The notes below the pieces were generated by a model. The model worked only from the letters and a program-made list of their open reading frames with translations. It ran no database searches and was not told the DNA's origin. The position numbers and the translations under genes are program-made. Shown one piece after another: positions 16,501-20,811 of a stretch of 24,979 nt of DNA. Origin of the DNA: JANPEF01 sp046596055 (GTDB taxonomy: Bacteria > Eisenbacteria > RBG-16-71-46 > DASYSL01); NCBI GenBank assembly GCA_046596055.1, contig JBKJNH010000017.1, forward strand, positions 1 to 24,979, in the 5' to 3' direction. The first letter of the stretch is position 1, and every line of letters begins with the position of its first letter.

Positions 16501-17514
16501 CAGCGTCGTCGACCCTGCGCCCGCGCCACGCACCGTGAGGTTCTTGCCGCTGACCAGCACCTGCTCAGTGTACGCGCCTGCCGCCACGTGCACGATGCCG
16601 CCCGGCAGCGTTCCGTCCACGCCGGCCTGGACCGACGTGTGGGCCAATGCCAGGCTGCCCTGCAGGCTGGGACCGGGTGCCGGGGCCGCGATGTCGACGT
16701 AGCCGTCGGCGCGACCGCTCGCGGCGCCGGGGAACTGGCCGGAGATGTAGGCATTCCCGTTGGCGGCCGAGAGAGCCAGCAGGTTGGGGTAATCGAGCGG
16801 ATTGCAGGTGGAAAGGAGCGCGATGTCGGCGCCCTGATTCTGCGGCGGGCCCCACGTGTTGCCGCTGAACACGACGGTCGCGCCGGCGACCACCCAGCCA
16901 CGAGTGCCGGAGACCGTATTGCCCGTGACGGTGGCGGTGCCCGCATCGATGTACGCCGGCTGGCGCACGCGACGAATCACGTTGTTCTGCACGACCGTGC
17001 CGGTCACCCCGGGGCTGACCACCATGGCACGGATGACGATCCCGTTCACGCTCCACGCGGTGATCGGATCGGCCCCGTAGACCTCGTTGTCCTCCACCGT
17101 GCAGCCGTTCGCCTGGATCCCCACGATGTTCTGGTCGACGAGATCCGTCTTCTCGATCGTGAAGTCGCTCAGGGTGAAGTTCGCTCCGGTGACGAGGATC
17201 ATGCTGGCCGCGCCTGAAGTCTGGAGCTTCGTCGCGGCGATGCTTGTTCCCCGCAGGGTCACGTTCGACGTCGAGGCGGCGAGCGTGCCGCCGATCACGT
17301 ACGTGCCCGGGGCGACGAGAATGTCATCGAACGGGTTGGCCACGGCGAGGGCCGCGGCGATCGTCGGCTGGTCGCCGGGGACGTTGATCAGGGCGGCGTC
17401 GGCCGGACGAACGAGCAGGGGTCCGAGGACGACCGCGCCGATGGCCAGGGACAGCCGGAACAATCTCGATCCCGAACGGGGCGAGCGTGAGCAAGGGGTG
17501 ATGGCACCGGACAT
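13558..17514 (-). CDS. Giant secreted beta-helix / cohesin-like / dockerin-like / FlgD-domain protein
   Basis: 1318 residues from ATG 17514; GGGAGGA (17527-17521) lies 6 nt upstream, and the longer frame to 17664 is low-complexity. A signal peptide occupies about 1-40. Residues ~41-690 form a right-handed parallel beta-helix (pectin-lyase fold) opening with INVPGDQPTIAAALAVA and DDILVAPGTYVIGG, followed by many Asn/Gly-rich turns. Next come a cohesin-like domain (about 700-860, NLRGYSVDIQLSP), a fibronectin-III-like domain (about 870-990), and two dockerin-like loops (about 1002-1096; GDNLVGTVDMSLLGANYG and TTDNRIGFEDLIMFAINYS). A second cohesin-like domain (about 1097-1230) and a FlgD-like C-terminal domain (1231-1318, APNPTTSSS to LTLLGR) complete it. 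No pectate-lyase active site was recognised, so an adhesin or surface-structural role is as likely as an enzymatic one. Confidence 0.85.
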   Translation of the reverse strand: MSGAITPCSRSPRSGSRLFRLSLAIGAVVLGPLLVRPADAALINVPGDQPTIAAALAVANPFDDILVAPGTYVIGGTLAASTSNVTLRGTSIAATKLQTSGAASMILVTGANFTLSDFTIEKTDLVDQNIVGIQANGCTVEDNEVYGADPITAWSVNGIVIRAMVVSPGVTGTVVQNNVIRRVRQPAYIDAGTATVTGNTVSGTRGWVVAGATVVFSGNTWGPPQNQGADIALLSTCNPLDYPNLLALSAANGNAYISGQFPGAASGRADGYVDIAAPAPGPSLQGSLALAHTSVQAGVDGTLPGGIVHVAAGAYTEQVLVSGKNLTVRGAGAGSTTLQAPASLVTQFTLSGNPIKPVLTASGASNVRIEDLAVDGMGNGNANNRLVGIGFWNAGGAIEDVDIVRVRNNPLDGVQAGSGVESGNNTGGPYTLALTNVDVSDFQKNGITLRGTGLTANVLGGSVTGHGNTALIAQNGIQISGGAGGSVNGCAISGLRYTPASVVSVGLLVFGPGSVAASNLVGANAFAGVQVPMYFIDASGSVNGAEVGASSSDQGGIFVYNSSLSAVKTPGLDSRSSAPIASPLDEDGSASLRKGTANLNLSMTMGITGACFNGSGAALSQGMGLYSDGGPLTVNIINSTLSGWDQGIYIGGSAVSLVANDNAITGNLSAGLDNTTGGPGQDAERNWWGAMTGPSGVGPGSGDAVLGTGVDFAPWRVSGVDLSPSCGFQPASNNEVMPGPAPSCISLGNPCITIPIVLNRTDSANLRGYSVDIQLSPELILCSTPAASITVGPYLVTGAGGNGTVFQVVSNGGGSYTVDEAILGLPCGATGSGGVIFNLAVKAAGPGDATGTITVAAVTLRDCNNGPIAASAGAPLNVTIDQTAPVAIGALAASQVKIGNDGDGTTKIDLAWPAVEAGATVEVYRAGFGNYPEYDDPPPGSVPATPAYPPGGPWALTAVTTSGGDDEVAWPARDFWYYVAFVKDACGNVSAVSNKTTGTLNYHLGDVSNGFTAGVGDNLVGTVDMSLLGANYGLIGVAVNPVNYLDVGPTTDFSVNARPTTDNRIGFEDLIMFAINYSTVSAPGVIADRSFTGVDALTVTTEGEVALGGTITARLRLSGTGRIQGLSAALSWNPRAVEPVGFEAGDFVTSANGVVFSPSAGMIDAALLGVRDAGFEGEGELATVRFRVIGEGDPSIELGEVIARDARNQPVSLGEPIAVEGAVPTSTRLLAPAPNPTTSSSLLSFSLAKPGRVDLAIYSVDGRRVRTVLAESREVGFHNVAWDGAADDGRRVPAGVYFARMITADGVRQSRTLTLLGR

Positions 17515-17690
17515 GGAACTTCCTCCCAGAGAGACGGGTCGAGGTCGCCGCGGGGGGAAAACCGGATGTGGGTGCTGCACACGATGAAGGCGACGAATCA
17601 CGACGCCTTCGGGGGAGGCGTCGGCCAGCAGGCACGACAGGGGGTTTGAAACCGGGGGGACCACGAACCGTGAGGAGCGCGGCGACGAAG

Positions 17691-17719
17691 AGCATACGGG
17701 CCGTGCCGACGCGCCGCAA
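17691..17719 (-). promoter_or_regulatory. Promoter of the beta-helix gene
   Basis: On the minus strand TTGCGG (17719-17714) and TATGCT (17696-17691) are 17 bp apart. The predicted start near 17684 leaves a leader of about 170 nt before ATG 17514. Confidence 0.5.
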
Positions 17720-17735
17720 TCTTGAATTCCTCGAA

Positions 17736-17755
17736 CCCTCTTTTAATAAGGAGGG
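17736..17755. terminator. AT-looped hairpin after the CPBP gene
   Basis: CCCTC (17736-17740) and GAGGG (17751-17755) pair around a 10-nt AT-rich loop, 11 nt past the CPBP stop on the minus strand. The stem is short and the following T-run is only two bases, so this is a weak terminator candidate. Confidence 0.3.
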
Positions 17756-17765
17756 CGAAGATCAC

Positions 17766-18575
17766 CTAGGGAGGCGGGAGATCGTCGTCGGCCGGGGATG
17801 CCACCGGGATCGGATCCCTGGTGTGGATCGCGGGCCGCGCCATCCGCGTCAGCGTCGCGCCCACCGCGATGCCGTTCACGAGATCGATGGCGACGTGCAG
17901 CGCCTGCCCCGGCAGCAGGCTGCCTGTCCACGCCGCGGTCGCGCCGAGCGCGAGCCCGAGCATCCCCGTGAGTACGACTCCATTGCGGCCCTGGTACAGG
18001 TGGCCCAGGCCGAAGATCACGGCGGCCGCGACGAACCCGAGCCATGCCGATCCCACCCAACCGCCGAGCGCCCACGGCAACCATCCGCGGTAGAGCAGCT
18101 CCTCGCACACGCCGGCGGTGATCGCGACCGGAACGAAGCCCGCAACCTCGACCCCGTCCCGCGGCAGGATGCGCCCCGCGCGTCGCACGTGCGGCGGCAG
18201 GTCGTCCGGCCCCGCCGCCGCCAGCGACCGCGTCGTGACGAATGACAGGAGCGCAAACCCGATCAAGAGTCCAGCCGCGACGAGCGCGGTGCGCATCACG
18301 TCGCTCCCCGGCCCCTGTCCCACGTCGGCGAGCGAGCGGCCCGCCGCGGCCAGCACGAGCGCGGCGCCGGCAACGAGCGACCACTGCGACACGACGATGC
18401 TGGCGTAGAGCGCCAGTTTCTCGCGCCGCGGCAGCGGATCGGGGCGCTGCTCGAGCCGACGGAAGCGGAACCAGCCGATGAGCGGATAGACCAGTCCGAT
18501 CGCGAGCGTGAGCGCGATGCCGGCGGGCGTGCGGGCGATGGCGCTCCAGTCCTCGAGGGTCAACACTCCACCCAC
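17766..18575 (-). CDS. CPBP family intramembrane metalloprotease (Abi/CAAX-like)
   Basis: 269 residues with about seven to eight hydrophobic segments. The three CPBP motifs are present: E158-E159 and R163 in CEELLYRGW, H192 in IFGLGHLYQG, and H227 with D231 in LHVAIDLVNG. Proteins of this family are glutamyl membrane proteases (CAAX prenyl-protease relatives); bacterial members have varied or unknown substrates. The GTG at 18575 overlaps the end of the TPK gene by 16 bp; GTG 18566 and TTG 18563 are also possible starts and change only the first few residues. Overlap with thiamine pyrophosphokinase means co-translation, but no functional link between them is known to me. Confidence 0.85.
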   Translation of the reverse strand: MGGVLTLEDWSAIARTPAGIALTLAIGLVYPLIGWFRFRRLEQRPDPLPRREKLALYASIVVSQWSLVAGAALVLAAAGRSLADVGQGPGSDVMRTALVAAGLLIGFALLSFVTTRSLAAAGPDDLPPHVRRAGRILPRDGVEVAGFVPVAITAGVCEELLYRGWLPWALGGWVGSAWLGFVAAAVIFGLGHLYQGRNGVVLTGMLGLALGATAAWTGSLLPGQALHVAIDLVNGIAVGATLTRMARPAIHTRDPIPVASPADDDLPPP

Positions 18576-19273
18576 ACGAGCGCGACGCCGTCGTGCACGG
18601 TCACCGTCGCCAGGCCTGCGGTGATCTCGTTGCTCACGCCGCGACCGCCGAGCACCAGCCGCTCATGATCGAGCGGGTAGCGCACCCCGGACTCGCTCAC
18701 CGTGATGCCATGCAGCGACCACGGCAGGATCGACAGGCGCCGTCCGGCCAGCTCGCGGGCCTGGAGCCGACCGTGGCGCAGGGCGAACAACCGGCCCTCC
18801 CCGTCGAGCATCGAGATCCTGCCGTGCGGCTCGCGAAGGAGCGGACCCAGGTTCGCCAGCGCGTGATCGATCCGACCGCCGTCGACGCCGCCTCCCGCGG
18901 CGAGCGTGACCTCGGCGGTCGGTCCGAAGCGCTTCGCCACCCAGGCCAGCGCCTTCTCCAGATCATTGGAATCGGGATCGTTGGAGGGATGGAGGCGATC
19001 GGGCGGAAACGTGGCCAGCGCGGCGCTGGGGATCGAGTCAAAGTCCCCGACGACGGCGATGGGCTCGAGGTTCGCGGCCCGACACAGGAGCGCGCCGGCG
19101 TCGGCGGCGACGACCCCGGTGGCGCGGGCCGCCTCGGCGCGCAGCCGCGCGTGGTCGAACCCGGCCCCCGCGAGGACGACCAGCACGTGAGAGCCGATCG
19201 CGGGATCGGCCGCGTCGTCGAGCAGCGTCCACGCACCGCGGTCCTGGTCATCGATCCGGAGAAGCGGCGGCAT
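18560..19273 (-). CDS. thiN: Thiamine pyrophosphokinase (thiamine diphosphokinase)
   Basis: 237 residues from ATG 19273, with GGGAG 5 nt upstream. The enzyme transfers pyrophosphate from ATP to thiamine, making TPP directly, and is used by organisms that salvage thiamine. Signatures: VVAADAGALLC (54-64), the metal-binding VVGDFDSIP (74-82), DSNDLEKALAW (101-111) and GGRIDHALANLGPLL (132-146), followed by the C-terminal beta-sandwich that binds thiamine (SILPWSLHGITVSESGVRYPL, in part). A ~25-residue N-terminal extension precedes the usual start of the fold. Its product TPP is the ligand of the riboswitch at 20570-20681 upstream of a TonB receptor, giving a coherent thiamine-salvage neighbourhood. 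The 26-bp divergent gap with the MBL gene holds promoters for both. Confidence 0.93.
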   Translation of the reverse strand: MPPLLRIDDQDRGAWTLLDDAADPAIGSHVLVVLAGAGFDHARLRAEAARATGVVAADAGALLCRAANLEPIAVVGDFDSIPSAALATFPPDRLHPSNDPDSNDLEKALAWVAKRFGPTAEVTLAAGGGVDGGRIDHALANLGPLLREPHGRISMLDGEGRLFALRHGRLQARELAGRRLSILPWSLHGITVSESGVRYPLDHERLVLGGRGVSNEITAGLATVTVHDGVALVWVEC

Positions 19274-19284
19274 TGGAACTCCCG

Positions 19285-19293
19285 TGCTAGGTT
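19285..19293 (+). promoter_or_regulatory. Extended -10 promoter (TGC-TAGGTT) of the MBL hydrolase gene
   Basis: TGC TAGGTT ends 6 nt before the ATG at 19300, predicting a leaderless transcript. No good -35 is seen, as expected for an extended -10 promoter. Confidence 0.5.
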
Positions 19294-19299
19294 CGGGGC

Positions 19300-20049
19300 A
19301 TGCTCCGGCTCGAACAATGGCTCGCGGGACGGGACTTCGCCCAGGACGACCCGACCGCCGCGCAGATGATCAACTTCGTGTACCTCGTCGCCGACGATAC
19401 GACGCGGACGGCCGTGCTCGTCGACCCCGCGTGGGACGTGGACGGGCTGGTCGCGAAGGTCGCGCGCGAAGGCTACACGCTCGTCGGCGCGCTCGCCACC
19501 CACTATCACCCCGATCATGTCGGCGGCGACCTGTGGGGCCTCGAGGTCGCCGGGATCGCCCGCCTGGCCGCCATCGCCCCCGACGCCCGCGTGCACGCCC
19601 ACGCCGACGACGCGCCGTGGATCGAACGCGTCACCGGCGTGCCGGCACGCGACCTCGCATTGCATGCCGGCGGCGACACCCTCATGCTCGGCCCCGTTCG
19701 CATCGAGTTCGTGCACACGCCGGGACACACGCCGGGCAGTACGTGCTTCCTCGTCAGCGACCCGACGACACCGGCCGCCAAAGCGGGAAGCGTCGCATCA
19801 CCCGCGCTGGTGGCGGGCGATACGCTGTTCGTGCAGGGCTGCGGTCGCGTCGACCTGCCGGGCTCGGACTCCGACGAGATGTATCGCACGCTCACGCAGC
19901 GACTCGCCCGACTCGCGCCGACGACCATCCTGTTTCCCGGTCACGACTACGGACCCGCACCGACGTCGACGCTCGCACGCGAGCGCGCGACGAACCCGAG
20001 CCTGCGTCTCGAGTCGCTCGAAGCATGGCGTCGGGTGATGGGTTCGTAG
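19300..20049 (+). CDS. MBL-fold metallo-hydrolase (glyoxalase II / persulfide dioxygenase-like)
   Basis: 249 residues. All metallo-beta-lactamase-fold metal ligands are present: H68, H70, D72 and H73 in THYHPDHVGG, H143 in HTPGHTPGST, D174 in VAGDTLFVQGCGR, and H215 in FPGHDYG. The GCGRVDLPGSDSDEMY segment resembles the loop of ETHE1-type persulfide dioxygenases and of glyoxalase II-like proteins; there is no rhodanese domain. Likely roles are thioester hydrolysis or sulfide/persulfide handling, but substrate cannot be fixed from sequence. Transcribed divergently from thiamine pyrophosphokinase. Confidence 0.9.
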   Translation: MLRLEQWLAGRDFAQDDPTAAQMINFVYLVADDTTRTAVLVDPAWDVDGLVAKVAREGYTLVGALATHYHPDHVGGDLWGLEVAGIARLAAIAPDARVHAHADDAPWIERVTGVPARDLALHAGGDTLMLGPVRIEFVHTPGHTPGSTCFLVSDPTTPAAKAGSVASPALVAGDTLFVQGCGRVDLPGSDSDEMYRTLTQRLARLAPTTILFPGHDYGPAPTSTLARERATNPSLRLESLEAWRRVMGS

Positions 20050-20051
20050 GC

Positions 20052-20075
20052 GAAAGTTTTCCCGCAAGAACTTTC
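20052..20075 (+). terminator. Hairpin terminator after the MBL gene
   Basis: GAAAGTT (20052-20058) pairs perfectly with AACTTTC (20069-20075) around a 10-nt loop, 3 nt past the stop codon, followed by TTGAGTTGTTG. The region is AT-rich for this window and overlaps the upstream edge of the next promoter. Confidence 0.5.
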
Positions 20076-20080
20076 TTGAG

Positions 20081-20110
20081 TTGTTGCACCGGGAATCTGC
20101 TTGCTAGGAT
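20081..20110 (+). promoter_or_regulatory. Promoter of the histone-H1-like gene
   Basis: TTGTTG (20081-20086) and TAGGAT (20105-20110) are 18 bp apart, and TGC precedes the -10 as an extended element. Having both a good -35 and an extended -10, this looks like one of the strongest promoters in the window. Predicted start is about 20117. Confidence 0.6.
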
Positions 20111-20176
20111 GCCGGCAGTCACGCCGGGTGATTGGTCATCTGAACCACACCCCAACCCACGCAAGGAGAACTCACG

Positions 20177-20455
20177 GTGGCAACCAGGAAGAAGGCCGTC
20201 AGACGCAAGGCTGCGAAGAAGGCCGTCAAGCGCAAGGTTGCGAAGAAGGCCGTCAGACGCAAGGTTGCGAAAAAGGCTGTCAAGCGCCGCATCGTGAAGA
20301 AGGCCGTGCGCAAGGCCGTTCGTCGCAAGGTCGCGAAGAAGGCCGTCAAGCGTCGCGTCGTCAAGAAGGCCGTGCGTCGCAAGGTCGCCAAGAAGGCCGT
20401 CAAGCGCCGCGCCGTCAAGAAGGCGATCATGAACATGCTCGAAGGTGGGATGTAG
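20177..20455 (+). CDS. Histone-H1-like Lys/Arg-rich repeat protein
   Basis: 92 residues from GTG 20177, with AAGGAG (20163-20168) upstream; leader of about 60 nt. Almost the whole chain is a 9-residue repeat of the form KKAVRRKVA / KKAVKRRVV (residues 5-84), with one irregular 13-residue unit at 41-53, then a short tail MNMLEGGM. It has no acidic residue before the tail and no proline, unlike the PAKKA repeats of Hc1/AlgP-type proteins, so it may form one long cationic helix. The obvious role is nucleoid binding or DNA compaction; RNA binding is possible. A strong promoter and good ribosome site suggest abundant expression. Codons vary between repeats, showing selection on the protein. Confidence 0.75.
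   Translation: MATRKKAVRRKAAKKAVKRKVAKKAVRRKVAKKAVKRRIVKKAVRKAVRRKVAKKAVKRRVVKKAVRRKVAKKAVKRRAVKKAIMNMLEGGM
20189..20428 (+). repeat. 27-bp in-frame tandem repeat in the histone-like gene
   Basis: About nine imperfect copies of a 27-bp unit beginning AAGAAGGCCGTC, each encoding a 9-residue KKAV(R/K)R-type unit. One copy is interrupted by a 12-bp insertion (41-45 plus 46-53 in protein numbering). Units alternate between KKAVRRK and KKAVKR types, suggesting duplication of an 18-residue pair. Confidence 0.8.
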
Positions 20456-20508
20456 CATCCCGCACGAAGGCGCCCTCGCGCAGGGCGCGTGTCGAGAACA
20501 GCGAACAC

Positions 20509-20533
20509 GGGGCCGGGGACTTCTCCCGGCCCC
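20509..20533 (+). terminator. Intrinsic terminator after the histone-like gene
   Basis: GGGGCCGGG (20509-20517) pairs with CCCGGCCCC (20525-20533), a perfect 9-bp stem plus a G-T pair, with a small loop, followed by TCGTCATTT. It sits 53 nt past the stop and just before the riboswitch promoter. Confidence 0.65.
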
Positions 20534-20552
20534 TCGTCATTTCCGGAGATTG

Positions 20553-20561
20553 TGCTACGAT
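20553..20561 (+). promoter_or_regulatory. Extended -10 promoter (TGC-TACGAT) of the riboswitch transcript
   Basis: TGC TACGAT lies 8 nt before the first base of the riboswitch P1 stem, giving a start at about 20568. No clear -35 is seen. Confidence 0.5.
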
Positions 20562-20569
20562 TCGTCCAT

Positions 20570-20681
20570 CCGTCAGGGGTGGCCCGCTGCCGGGTCGCGC
20601 ATCGCGCGATCCAGCAACCAACGAGGGCCTGAGATCATACCCTAGGAACCTGATCCGGCTCGCACCGGCGTAGGGAGGCGG
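20570..20681 (+). ncRNA. TPP riboswitch (THI element)
   Basis: The aptamer keeps the conserved TPP-box sequences in order: AGGGGTG (20575-20581), CTGAGATCATACCC (20629-20642), GAACCTGATC (20646-20655) and GCGTAGGGA (20668-20676). Stems fit: P1 CCGTC (20570-20574) with GGCGG (20677-20681), including one G-U; P2 GGGT/ACCC; P3 GGCCC (20581-20585) with GGGCC (20625-20629); P5 CCGG/CCGG (20655-20668). An extra hairpin, TCGCGC-ATC-GCGCGA (20595-20609), extends P3, as in many TPP riboswitches. It binds thiamine pyrophosphate and should switch off the downstream TonB receptor when TPP is plentiful. Confidence 0.95.
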
Positions 20682-20701
20682 GCCTCGTCGCAACTCGCGC
20701 T

Positions 20702-20731
20702 GGCCATGCCCGGTTCCTCGGGGGCATGGTC
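20702..20731 (+). terminator. Expression-platform hairpin of the TPP riboswitch
   Basis: GGCCATGCCC (20702-20711) pairs with GGGCATGGTC (20722-20731), 10 bp with one G-U and a 10-nt loop, followed by GTTTCC. It lies between the aptamer and the gene, so control is probably by premature termination. GGGCC at 20680-20684, partly held in P1, could pair with GGCC of the left arm as antiterminator; that alternative is untested. Confidence 0.6.
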
Positions 20732-20811
20732 GTTTCCGTGGCCGAACGGCTCGCCGCGACCTGACCGCGCGGCACCCCCCGAGCGCCGTGCGCGCGAGAG
20801 CAGGAAGAACC

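Larger units (their letters stand above)
17515..17765. other. Long 5' leader of the beta-helix gene
   Basis: The 251-bp gap holds the promoter of the beta-helix gene, a predicted leader of about 170 nt, and a 7-bp hairpin within that leader (CGACGCC/GGCGTCG at about 17600-17622). I compared it with c-di-GMP, cobalamin, SAM and TPP consensus motifs and recognised none. No small gene is evident. Confidence 0.4.

Noticed and set aside
14506..17217. A 903-codon plus-strand frame opposite the beta-helix gene
   Set aside because: Composition is Arg/Asp/His-rich without motifs, and the minus-strand frame has signal peptide, repeats and a FlgD-like end. Antisense shadow.
17515..17690. Leader compared with c-di-GMP and other riboswitch consensus sequences
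   Set aside because: None of the conserved cores (for example the GGG..CAAA..CC pattern of GEMM-I) is present. Left as an unexplained leader.
20189..20428. Tandem 27-bp repeats that could suggest a CRISPR-like array or satellite
   Set aside because: Units are contiguous with no spacers and stay in frame, encoding a regular cationic repeat; they are coding repeats.
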